NCBI RefSeq assembly: GCF_009834025.1
Contig: NZ_CP047156.1
Span: 1,922,001 to 1,986,000, forward strand
Source of the DNA: Epidermidibacterium keratini
Lineage (GTDB): Bacteria; Actinomycetota; Actinomycetes; Mycobacteriales; Antricoccaceae
Length of the DNA stretch: 64,000 nt
Direction of reading: 5' to 3'
A model generated the notes under the pieces. That model searched no databases and was not told where the DNA came from. It saw nothing but the letters and a program-made list of their open reading frames with translations. Below are positions 16,771-24,057 of the stretch, one piece after another. How positions within the stretch are numbered: position 1 is the first letter of the stretch; every line of letters starts with the position of its first letter. A program made the position numbers and the translations under genes.

Positions 16771-18005
16771 TGTTGTTTCCCGTCTTTCATTCCCGGCCCA
16801 CGCCCGGACCAGGTCCAGGCGTACGCCGGATCCTCGCTGGCTCGTCCGCCGACGCCCAGCCCGAGCGGGCGGAAGGTGTCGACCATGACGGCGGTCTCCT
16901 CGAGCCGGCTCATGCCCAGCGACTTCTCGATCGAGCCCGGGTGCGGTCCGTGGGCGTAGGCGCCGGGGTGCAGCGTGATCGAGCCGAGGTCGACCCCGGA
17001 TCCCGAGCGCGCCGTGTAGTCGCCGCCGACATAGAACATGACTTCGTCGCTGTCGACGTTGGTGTGGTAGTACGGCAGCGGTACGGCGTCCTCGCGGTAG
17101 GCGGCGTTGCGCGGCACGAAGTTGCACACCACGAACCCGTCACCCTCGAAGACCTGGTGGGTCGGCGGAGGTTCGACGATGCGTCCGGTAATAGGTTCAA
17201 AATCTTCAATATTGAAGGTGAGCGGATACAGTCCGCCGTCCCAGCCGACCACGTCAAACGGGTGGGTCTCGTACGTCAGCTTGCTGCCGACGATCCCGCC
17301 GGGTGCGTTGCCGCGATGTTTGACCAGCACCTCGACGTCGCTGCCCTCAACCAGCAATGGCTCGGTCGGGCCGTGCAGGTCGCGCTCGCAGTACGGCGCG
17401 TTCTCCAGAAATTGCCCGTAGCGCGAGACGTAGCGTGACGGCGGCGCGACGTGGCTGTTTGCCTCGATCGCCAGGATCCGCAGTGGCTCGTCGCCGGTCG
17501 GCAGCCAGCGGTGAGTCGTACCCCGCGGCAAGATCACGTAGTCGCCCGCGCGCGCCTGCAGGACTCCGAACACGGTCTCGACGGTGGCCGATCCGGCTTC
17601 GAGGTAGCAGATCTCATCGCCCACGCTGTTGCGGTAGTACGGCGACTGCGCCCCCGCAACGACATAGTTCAGGCGCACGTCGTCGTTGCCGAGCAGCAGC
17701 GTGCGGCCGGTGACCGGGTCAGTCTCGCGCCAGGCGTTCTCCTCCCACAGGGCGTGCGGTTTCAGCAGCCGCCCGAGCACCGGATGGTTGTCGGTCGTGG
17801 TGAGATCGGGCAGCTCCCAGGTGCTCGCGTCGACCAGCGACGACGGCACGCCGCGGTGGTAGAGCAGCGAGGAGTTTGAGGAGAAGCCTTCCTCGCCGAC
17901 CATCTCTTCGTAGTAGAGCTCGCCGGGCTTGCCGCCTTCGTCGGTACGCCGGAACTGGGTGTGCCGCTTCGGCGGGACCTCACCGACCCGTTGATAGAAG
18001 CTCAT
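16767..18005 (-). CDS. Homogentisate 1,2-dioxygenase-like protein
   Basis: A 412-residue bicupin that resembles HmgA throughout. Residues expected to bind iron are visible: His314 and Glu321 in YYHTNVDSDEVMFYVGG and His352 or His355 in HPGAYAHGPHPG. His and Glu are seven apart, one more than in the human enzyme. Homogentisate dioxygenase opens the ring of 2,5-dihydroxyphenylacetate in tyrosine and phenylacetate degradation. No maleylacetoacetate isomerase or 4-hydroxyphenylpyruvate dioxygenase gene is nearby, so the true substrate may be another hydroquinone-type compound. The stop overlaps the hydrolase start, and the start at 18005 overlaps the stop of the upstream decarboxylase-like gene. 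Confidence 0.8.
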   Translation of the reverse strand: MSFYQRVGEVPPKRHTQFRRTDEGGKPGELYYEEMVGEEGFSSNSSLLYHRGVPSSLVDASTWELPDLTTTDNHPVLGRLLKPHALWEENAWRETDPVTGRTLLLGNDDVRLNYVVAGAQSPYYRNSVGDEICYLEAGSATVETVFGVLQARAGDYVILPRGTTHRWLPTGDEPLRILAIEANSHVAPPSRYVSRYGQFLENAPYCERDLHGPTEPLLVEGSDVEVLVKHRGNAPGGIVGSKLTYETHPFDVVGWDGGLYPLTFNIEDFEPITGRIVEPPPTHQVFEGDGFVVCNFVPRNAAYREDAVPLPYYHTNVDSDEVMFYVGGDYTARSGSGVDLGSITLHPGAYAHGPHPGSIEKSLGMSRLEETAVMVDTFRPLGLGVGGRASEDPAYAWTWSGRGPGMKDGKQQ

Positions 18006-18670
18006 CGATCTTTCCCTTCCGAATCGGGCTCGACGGTCGGCGGGATGTAGCCCTCCTCGCCAGGCAGCGGGTACGGCCCGCCGGGTACCTCGGCGATCGG
18101 GTCCGGTCGGTCGTCGTACTCCAGGCGCAGCGCCTTGGAGATGGTCGCGCTCGCGCCGTAGTAGGCGAGGATGTAGGTGAGCTCAAGGATCGCTTCGTCA
18201 GACAGCTCGGCCTTGAGCGCGGCGAAGGTGCCGTCGGCGACGCGGCCCTGCTCGAGGGTGAGCGCGTCGGTGTAGGCGAGTACGGCGCGCTCGGGGGCGC
18301 TGAAGTCGGTTGAGGTCGACCAGGACGAGATGGCGGCGATGCGATCGTCGCTGACGCCGTACGCCCGCAGCGCCTTGACGTGCTGGGAGTAGACAAACGC
18401 GCTGGAGAGATTCCAGGCCGCGCGAGTCTGGCCGAGCTCGCGCAGGATCGGGTCGATCACCCGGCGCGGGTTGTGATACATCGCGTAGGCATCGACGAAG
18501 TGGCGCAAGACGTCGGGCACGAGCGCGAAGACGGTCCACCAGTCGCCCGGCGTACCGGTCTCGGTGCCGGGTTCGGCGACCGGATCGCGGTCGCCGAACA
18601 GCTCGCCGTACATCTTCAGCGTGAACTCATCAGTGACCTCGCTCTTGGCGAGGCGTCGAAGTCGTGGCAT
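18002..18670 (-). CDS. Carboxymuconolactone decarboxylase (AhpD-like) family protein
   Basis: A 222-residue helical protein. The core YSQHVKAL with the preceding NLSSAFV matches the AhpD/CMD signature, but the cysteines of the peroxidase-type CxxC are replaced by Ser, so a peroxidatic function is unlikely. The C-terminal 35 residues are Pro/Glu-rich. It is translationally coupled to the dioxygenase gene by a 4-bp ATGA overlap. Members of this family in catabolic operons act as decarboxylases, hydratases or isomerases on ring-cleavage products; which one applies here cannot be told. Confidence 0.75.
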   Translation of the reverse strand: MPRLRRLAKSEVTDEFTLKMYGELFGDRDPVAEPGTETGTPGDWWTVFALVPDVLRHFVDAYAMYHNPRRVIDPILRELGQTRAAWNLSSAFVYSQHVKALRAYGVSDDRIAAISSWSTSTDFSAPERAVLAYTDALTLEQGRVADGTFAALKAELSDEAILELTYILAYYGASATISKALRLEYDDRPDPIAEVPGGPYPLPGEEGYIPPTVEPDSEGKDR

Positions 18671-18685
18671 GACTCGTCTCCTCCG

Positions 18686-19225
18686 CTAGTCCGTGCACTC
18701 GGCGCCGAGTACGACGGCCGCCGCCCAGGCCCGCTCGGTGCCGGTGTTGATCCAGCGGTGCCGGGTGGCGTTTTGCACGACCGTGTCGCCGGCGTGCAGC
18801 ACCGCGGTAGCGCCATCGCCAAGGTCGAGAGTGACCTCGCCGGACAGGATGACGATGAAGTCGATCGAGCGGGTCCGGTGCATGCCGGGGGTGTCCGGCT
18901 CCATCAGCTCCAAGAGCCCGGGCACCTCGCGCTCCATCTCGGCGGCCGCCGCATCGAGGTCCTCCGGGAAGGTGAGCTGTTCCTGCTCGGTGACGGTGGG
19001 GATGCTGAAGACGCTGAAATGGAAGCCGCCGGGGTTCGGCGAGAACCTCGGGAACGGCGTCGGCGACCCGTCGCTCGGGAATGTCGGGGGCTCTACCGCT
19101 CCCCACAGCGGCACGGTTGTGATGCCGCCGCCGAGATCGGGGCGGATCTCCGGCACCTGCTCGTCGGAGGCGATGACGGCCTTACCGTCGCGGGTCCCGG
19201 TCACGATGCGTCGGATGGTCTTCAT
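18686..19225 (-). CDS. Cupin domain protein
   Basis: A 179-residue protein with one C-terminal cupin barrel: HRTRSIDFIVILSGEVTLDL (motif 1) and GDTVVQNATRHRW (motif 2). The His and Asp/Glu pattern could hold a metal. The ATG at 19225 is chosen over an upstream TTG because GGAGAG lies 6 bases before it. It is the first gene of the operon cupin, CMD, dioxygenase, hydrolase, and it diverges from the GntR-family regulator. It may be an isomerase, decarboxylase or dioxygenase of the pathway; no specific reaction can be assigned. Confidence 0.75.
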   Translation of the reverse strand: MKTIRRIVTGTRDGKAVIASDEQVPEIRPDLGGGITTVPLWGAVEPPTFPSDGSPTPFPRFSPNPGGFHFSVFSIPTVTEQEQLTFPEDLDAAAAEMEREVPGLLELMEPDTPGMHRTRSIDFIVILSGEVTLDLGDGATAVLHAGDTVVQNATRHRWINTGTERAWAAAVVLGAECTD

Positions 19226-19240
19226 GAGTCTCTCCAAGGA

Positions 19241-19252
19241 TTTGCATGCTAT
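19241..19252. promoter_or_regulatory. Weaker GntR-operator-like site
   Basis: TTTGCATGCTAT shares the TTGCATRC core with the site at 19336 but has two mismatches to the ATTG-N4-CAAT palindrome. It lies 16 bp upstream of the cupin start codon, where binding would block transcription or initiation. Confidence 0.35.
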
Positions 19253-19335
19253 CCGCGCGGCGTACGAGGTTGAGGTGTGCGTCCGGCGGCTTCTGATAGC
19301 GAGACAGTACGCCGCTTCTGTTCATCTCGCCACAA

Positions 19336-19347
19336 ATTGCATACAAT
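19336..19347. promoter_or_regulatory. Putative GntR/FCD operator, ATTG-N4-CAAT
   Basis: The sequence ATTGCATACAAT lies between the divergent cupin operon and the gntR gene. It matches the usual short palindromic operator form of FadR/VanR-type GntR regulators and recurs 4.5 kb away upstream of the AceE-like gene. Confidence 0.55.
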
Positions 19348-19355
19348 ATCGTTCT

Positions 19356-19407
19356 CGGTGATCGAGCAGCGAGGGAGCGCCAGCGACTGAGCGATTGTCG
19401 AGATCAC
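19356..19407 (+). repeat. REP-like palindromic element
   Basis: A single copy (GGTGATCGAGCAGCG ... GATTGTCGAGATCAC) located between the putative operator at 19336 and the gntR start. Confidence 0.7.
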
Positions 19408-19466
19408 TCGTGCGCCGACACGACACTGAGTGCAGCCGGCGCAACGGCGCGGAGGGATGGGACAGG

Positions 19467-20234
19467 ATGACTGACATGGTCAACTCGTCTTCGTCCTCCT
19501 CGCAGGCCTCCGAGCAGATCGGCGTACCCGCCGGAAAAGCCGCCAGCGTCTACGACGAGCTGCACGCCCGAATCCTCAACGGCCGGCTCGAGGCAGGCAC
19601 GTGGCTGCGCGCCGAGGCGCTGGCCGAGGAGCTTGGCGTGAGCCGTACGCCCGTGCGCGAGGCATTTCGCGCGCTGCACTCCGAAGGGTTGATTGACCTC
19701 ATCCCGAACCGCGGCGCGCAGGTCGCGCGGATCAGCGAGGAAGACCTCGAGTCGACGTACGAGCTGCACGCCCTGCTCGAGGGGTACGGCGCGCGCCGCG
19801 CCGCAGAAGAGCGCGGAGCTGACGTAGCTGGGCTGCGTGCCCTGTGCGATCAGATGGAGGCCGAGCGCGAGCGCGAGGGCGAGGACAAGTACGACGAGAT
19901 CACCCGGCTGAACCTGCAGTTCCACGGCGACATCCACGCCGCCAGCGGCAATGCCGCACTGCCGGGCATGATCTCCGGGCTCGCTCAGCGCTCGCTGGTG
20001 CGGCACACCTTCGCGCACTACACGCCGGATGAGATCGACCGCAGCTTTGCCCAGCACCGCGAGCTGGCCGACGCGCTGGAGGCCGGTGATGCCGCGCTCG
20101 CGGAGGCGATCATGCGCTCGCACGTGCTTGCCGCGCGCGCGACGCTGCGGCGCCGACTGGCCGAGCTCGCCGAGCAAGACAAGGACGCGCCGGCCGATCC
20201 CGGCGCTGTGTGCGATGAGGACCTGAAGGAGTAG
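19467..20234 (+). CDS. GntR family transcriptional regulator (FCD/FadR subfamily)
   Basis: A 255-residue regulator with an N-terminal winged helix (about residues 28-92; AEELGVSRTPVREAFRALHSEG is the recognition region) and an all-helical FCD ligand-binding domain (about 105-225) with the metal-site His residues in FHGDIH and QHRELADAL. ATG 19467 is preceded by GGAGGG; an ATG at 19476 is an alternative. The Ser-rich start is not conserved. It lies between divergent catabolic genes and 2 bp before the FAH-family gene, so it very likely controls both in response to a pathway carboxylate. Confidence 0.9.
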   Translation: MTDMVNSSSSSSQASEQIGVPAGKAASVYDELHARILNGRLEAGTWLRAEALAEELGVSRTPVREAFRALHSEGLIDLIPNRGAQVARISEEDLESTYELHALLEGYGARRAAEERGADVAGLRALCDQMEAEREREGEDKYDEITRLNLQFHGDIHAASGNAALPGMISGLAQRSLVRHTFAHYTPDEIDRSFAQHRELADALEAGDAALAEAIMRSHVLAARATLRRRLAELAEQDKDAPADPGAVCDEDLKE

Positions 20235-20236
20235 CC

Positions 20237-21097
20237 ATGCGTTTTGTGCGACTCGCCCGACCGGACGGGCCCCGGTTGGCCCGTCTTGGCTCCGACGGGA
20301 GTATCGCACTGGCGCCCCCAGGCACCAGACTGGGCGGCGTACTCGCCGACTCGGCCGCAGATCCCAGTGAGGGATGGGAAGTTGCTGGCGTCCTCGACCT
20401 GCAGAGCACGGAGCTGTTGCCGGCCATCGACCCGGACGCGGTCGTCGTCAACATCGGCTCGAACTACCACGACCATGCCCTGCCTGCCCAAGATGCGCCG
20501 CGCCCGGAGCTGACCTGGTTCATCAAGAGCCCAACGAGCTGGACCGGGCACCGCGCCGCGATCGGTGTCCCGCAGGGCCACCCGGACATGGTCGACTACG
20601 AGGGCGAGATCTGCATCGTGTTTGGCGCGCCGTGCTACCGCGTGCCGCCGCAGCTCGCGTGGTCCTACATCGGCGGCTACACACTGATGAACGACGTCTC
20701 GGGCCGCGATGCGTGGCCGGCGCTGAACGCGGCCACCACGCCAGGCGAGGAGCGGGCGGCGTGGAACGCGATGGTGCTCGGCAAGCAGCACCCGACGTTC
20801 GGCCCGATCGGCCCGGTGGTCGTGACGGCCGATGAGATCGTCGACCCGCAGGCGCTCGTCCTTCGCACCCTGCTGAACGGCGAGGAGGTCCAGCGGGCCG
20901 CCGTACACGCCATGAAGATCGGCATCGCCGAGCTGATCTCCCGGTTGTCGCAGTACTTCGCCTTCCGTCCCGGTGACGTCATCAGCACGGGTACGCCGGG
21001 CGGTGTCGGTCAGTCCCGCGGCCGGTTCCTGCAGCGCGGCGATGAGGTCAGCGTCGACGTACCCGGCATCGGCACCCTCACCAACCCCGTCCGCTAG
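20237..21097 (+). CDS. Fumarylacetoacetate hydrolase family protein
   Basis: A 286-residue FAH-fold enzyme. The metal ligands are visible as Glu122 and Glu124 in DYEGEICIV and Asp153 in NDVSGRD; TGTPGGVG and FRPGDVI are the usual C-terminal motifs. The family hydrolyses C-C bonds of acylpyruvates or decarboxylates/isomerises ring-cleavage products. The perfect AAGGAG ribosome site overlaps the end of gntR, so the two genes are co-translated. Together with the dioxygenase-like gene across the regulator it forms the ring-cleavage and hydrolysis steps of a predicted pathway. Confidence 0.87.
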   Translation: MRFVRLARPDGPRLARLGSDGSIALAPPGTRLGGVLADSAADPSEGWEVAGVLDLQSTELLPAIDPDAVVVNIGSNYHDHALPAQDAPRPELTWFIKSPTSWTGHRAAIGVPQGHPDMVDYEGEICIVFGAPCYRVPPQLAWSYIGGYTLMNDVSGRDAWPALNAATTPGEERAAWNAMVLGKQHPTFGPIGPVVVTADEIVDPQALVLRTLLNGEEVQRAAVHAMKIGIAELISRLSQYFAFRPGDVISTGTPGGVGQSRGRFLQRGDEVSVDVPGIGTLTNPVR

Positions 21098-21142
21098 CGC
21101 CCCCGCCGGGGTATGCGCTTGGGTGCCCACGGTTGAGTTCGG

Positions 21143-21192
21143 GGTCTCGACAACCGCTCGGTCGCTGGCGCTCCCTCACTGCTCGACCACCG
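21143..21192 (-). repeat. REP-like palindromic element
   Basis: Inverted copy (GGTCTCGACAACCGCTCG ... CTGCTCGACCACCG) in the convergent region after the FAH gene, paired with the direct copy at 21216. Confidence 0.75.
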
Positions 21193-21215
21193 ATATTTCG
21201 ACGATCGCGCGCTAT

Positions 21216-21260
21216 CGGTGGTCGAGCAGGGCCGAGGGACGAGGCCCGGTTGTCGAGACC
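21216..21260 (+). repeat. REP-like palindromic element
   Basis: Direct copy (GGTGGTCGAGCAGGG ... GGTTGTCGAGACC). A further fragment, GGTCTCGACCACCGA, follows at 21278-21292. Confidence 0.75.
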
Positions 21261-21312
21261 ATGTCCGCAGGGTCCGGGGTCTCGACCACCGATAGATCGG
21301 CGATGTCGCGCT

Positions 21313-23706
21313 CTAGTCGACGAGGTCGAGGGCGCTGCCGACGATCGAGTCGGTGTCGATCCCGTGATAGCGATAGACGCTCTGCAAGTCCCCGGCCTGA
21401 CCGAACCGCGTCACCCCAAGATGGACCGCGGGCACCCGGTTGATCCCCGCCAGGAACGCGAGCGTGTGCGGGTGTCCGTCGAGCACGGTCAGCATCGGCG
21501 CCGCGCGATCGGGCGAGAAGATGCTGCCCAGGATCGAGTCCGGAGCCTCGTCGAGGCCGCGTCGCGCCTGCACCGCCCGGAACAGCAGGTCCGGGCTGGT
21601 CACGCACACGACGTCGGCAGAGAATCCCTGCCCGGCAAGGCGTTCTGCTGCCTCGAGCGCTTCGGTGATGAGCGCGCCCATCGCGACGATGGTCAGGTCC
21701 GGCGTACCCTCCGCGCGCCGCAGCAGGTATCCACCGGCCACGACCTGCTTGCGCCTGCGCTCGCGGGCGGCCGGATCCTCCGGGATCGCGGCGAGCTTCT
21801 GGTCGACCGGTCGGGTCGACAGCCGCAGGTACGCCGATGACCCGTCGGGGCGGCCGAGCCGACCGAGCGAGGCCAGCAGCGCCCACTCGGTGTCGAGCGC
21901 GAACGCCGGTTCGTAGGTGATGCAGCCCGGCTGCTCCAGACCGATCGACGGCGTCTTGATCGACTGGTGTGCACCGCCTTCGGCGGCCAGGCTCACGCCA
22001 GACGGCGTACCAATCAAGATCGACTGACCGCCGGCGTAGATACCGAACGACCACGGCTCCAGCGCCCGCTCGACAAAGGGGTCATAGAGTACGCCGATCG
22101 GCAGCAGCGGCTGGCCCCATCGACTCCACGTCGCACCGAGCTCACCGATCGCGCCGACCAGGTTGGTCTCGGCGATGCCGAGCTCGATGTGCTGCCCGCT
22201 CGGCCGTTCGCGCCAGTGCAGGATCGTCTCGGGGTCATCGGCAAACCAGTCGGTGCGCTCGGCGGCCGACCAAACGCCGACCTTGTTGACCCAGCCGCCG
22301 AGGTTGGTGCTGGAGCTGACGTCCGGGCTGACCGTCACGACCCGCGCGCCGGCTTCGGGGGCCGCGCGGTTGAGGTCCAACAGGGTGCGGCCGAGTGCGG
22401 ACTGGGTGTTGGCCGTGCCGTTCGGCGTACGCCCCAGATCGGTGGGCACGGCCGGTGGCTGCGAGTCGGGCACGGCCGGTCGCTGCAGTCGATCGGCAGC
22501 CTCGGTCAACCGCTTCGCCTCCGGGGTTCCGGCGGCGAACCGCTGCCACGGCGCGTCCAGGCTCATCCCGAGTCGGCTGGCAAGTTCGGTCATCTGGTTT
22601 TCGGTCAGTAGGGCCGAGTGGTTCTGCGGATGGCCTTCGGTCGCGAGCCCAAAACCCTTGACGGTGTAGGCAAAGATGACCGTCGGCTTGGTGTCGTCGA
22701 TCTGCGCGAACGCCTCGCCGAGCGCACGCGGGTCGTGCCCGCCGAGGTTGCGGAACGCGGCATGCAGCTCGTCATCCGGCACCGAGCTCAGCAGCGTGCG
22801 CAGCGCCTCGGCGTCCTGACCGTCGCCGGGGATCCGCGCGCGCAGCTCGGCCGCGTCGTAGCGCAACAGCCGCTGATACTCCGGGTTGGGCATCTCATCG
22901 ATCCGCCGGCGCAGCGCGTCGCCGCCGGGCTTGGCAAACAGTTCTTCGAGCAGGGCGCCGTACTTCACCGGCACCACCTGCCATCCCGCCGCGGCAAACA
23001 TGCCCTGCAGCCGGGCGGCGCCGATGTTGGGGACCACCCGATCGAGCGACTGCCGGTTGAGGTCGATGATCCAGACGATCTCGCCGAGCTCGGAGACCAT
23101 CGGATCGAGCACGGTCTCCCACACGGCGCCCTCGTCCAGCTCGGCGTCGCCGAGCAGCGAGTACTGCCGCCCGATCGGCTCCCCGGACTCCGCTTCCGGG
23201 CTCGGGTGCGTCTCGACGTACCGTCGGGCCAGCGCTCCCCAGATCGGCGCAGTCGCGCCGATGCCGACCGAGCCGGTCGAGTAATCGACCTGATCGGGAT
23301 CCTTCGAGCGGCTCGGGTAGGACTGCAGGCCGCCGAAGTCGCGCAGCGTGGTCAGGTAGGACTCGTCCAGCCCGCCGAGCAGATAGTTGAGTGCATGCAA
23401 TACCGGCGACGCGTGCGGTTTGACCGAGACGCGATCGCCCGCGCGCAGCTGGTCGAGCCACAGGGTGGTCATGATGGTGACCATCGACGCGCTGGATGCC
23501 TGATGGCCGCCGACCTTAGGGCCGGGCGCGTTGTCGCGGACCCGGTTGGCGTGGTCGATGATGGCCGTCGAGAGCCAAAGCACGCGGTCCTGAATATTGG
23601 CGAGTACGTCGTCGCGCGGGGCCTGGACAGCCGGAGGAGCCTGGGACGCGGCCGGTGCCGGCGCGTCTGTGGCGGGCTGGCGGGACGGGACCGTGGGTGC
23701 GCTCAT
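21313..23706 (-). CDS. AceE-like thiamine-diphosphate-dependent E1 / transketolase-like enzyme
   Basis: A 797-residue protein resembling the homodimeric pyruvate dehydrogenase E1 (AceE). Conserved stretches are KVGGHQASSASMVTIMTTLW, KPHASPVLHALNYLLG, FGGLQSYPSRS and YSTGSVGIGATAPIWG. The ThDP motif runs from GDAELDEG (from residue 186) to Asn217 in IIDLNRQS. It is about 100 residues shorter than AceE, and no E2 or E3 gene is present, so it may transfer its active aldehyde to an unusual acceptor or act as an oxidoreductase or ligase in this pathway. The first 30 residues are Pro/Ala-rich. Its promoter region carries two GntR-operator-like sites. Confidence 0.8.
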   Translation of the reverse strand: MSAPTVPSRQPATDAPAPAASQAPPAVQAPRDDVLANIQDRVLWLSTAIIDHANRVRDNAPGPKVGGHQASSASMVTIMTTLWLDQLRAGDRVSVKPHASPVLHALNYLLGGLDESYLTTLRDFGGLQSYPSRSKDPDQVDYSTGSVGIGATAPIWGALARRYVETHPSPEAESGEPIGRQYSLLGDAELDEGAVWETVLDPMVSELGEIVWIIDLNRQSLDRVVPNIGAARLQGMFAAAGWQVVPVKYGALLEELFAKPGGDALRRRIDEMPNPEYQRLLRYDAAELRARIPGDGQDAEALRTLLSSVPDDELHAAFRNLGGHDPRALGEAFAQIDDTKPTVIFAYTVKGFGLATEGHPQNHSALLTENQMTELASRLGMSLDAPWQRFAAGTPEAKRLTEAADRLQRPAVPDSQPPAVPTDLGRTPNGTANTQSALGRTLLDLNRAAPEAGARVVTVSPDVSSSTNLGGWVNKVGVWSAAERTDWFADDPETILHWRERPSGQHIELGIAETNLVGAIGELGATWSRWGQPLLPIGVLYDPFVERALEPWSFGIYAGGQSILIGTPSGVSLAAEGGAHQSIKTPSIGLEQPGCITYEPAFALDTEWALLASLGRLGRPDGSSAYLRLSTRPVDQKLAAIPEDPAARERRRKQVVAGGYLLRRAEGTPDLTIVAMGALITEALEAAERLAGQGFSADVVCVTSPDLLFRAVQARRGLDEAPDSILGSIFSPDRAAPMLTVLDGHPHTLAFLAGINRVPAVHLGVTRFGQAGDLQSVYRYHGIDTDSIVGSALDLVD

Positions 23707-23753
23707 CGGACCTCCAGTAGTCGGTGCGCTGGCTCAGAAGCGTTCTCAGCCAG

Positions 23754-23765
23754 ATCGCATGCAAT
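23754..23765. promoter_or_regulatory. Putative GntR/FCD operator
   Basis: ATCGCATGCAAT differs from ATTG-N4-CAAT at one position and shares the GCATGC core with the site before the cupin gene. It lies about 48 bp upstream of the AceE-like start codon. Confidence 0.5.
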
Positions 23766-23830
23766 TCGCCCTCTATCGACGAGGCGTTAAGGCACAGTAC
23801 CCTGAAACCACGGCGCGTGCATTCTCACGA

Positions 23831-23842
23831 TTGAATACAATC
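23831..23842. promoter_or_regulatory. Putative GntR/FCD operator, ATTG-N4-CAAT
   Basis: ATTGAATACAAT is a perfect match to the ATTG-N4-CAAT palindrome also found at 19336-19347, and shares nine of twelve bases beyond chance-level half-sites with it. Confidence 0.5.
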
Positions 23843-23902
23843 TGCAACTTGTCTCGGGTCTACCGGTCGCCTCGCGTCGTGCGTGGCCGGAGATTGACAC
23901 CC

Positions 23903-23975
23903 GCCCAAAATGGACGAGAGCGGGGACCCCACGGCATATATCTACGTGCCCCCTCGTCTCTCGTCCATTTTGGGC
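23903..23975. repeat. Long intergenic inverted repeat
   Basis: An 18-bp perfect inverted repeat (23903-23920, starting GCCCAAAATGGACG, with 23958-23975) encloses a 37-bp loop that can pair partly through its C- and G-rich ends. It lies 83 bp upstream of the molybdenum enzyme gene. It does not belong to the REP-like family or to the second palindrome family. Confidence 0.85.
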
Positions 23976-24057
23976 AACAGGTGAGCACCAGGAGGACAGC
24001 GGCGGAGCAGTAGGAGAGCAGACCTCGACCGGTGCGGCGCGGGCTTACCATCGAGGC

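Larger units (their letters stand above)
23707..24057. other. Divergent intergenic region between AceE-like and Mo-oxidoreductase genes
   Basis: No gene is seen in these 351 bp. The left half is relatively AT-rich and contains two ATTG-N4-CAAT-like operators (23754-23765, 23831-23842); the right half holds a long inverted repeat (23903-23975). It must contain the promoters of both flanking genes, but no -35/-10 pair could be assigned with confidence. Confidence 0.8.

Noticed and set aside
15628-17127. A 499-residue version of the alpha/beta hydrolase
   Set aside because: The extra N-terminal part overlaps the dioxygenase gene and is Arg-rich shadow sequence; the ATG at 16770 has a ribosome site and a coupled overlap.
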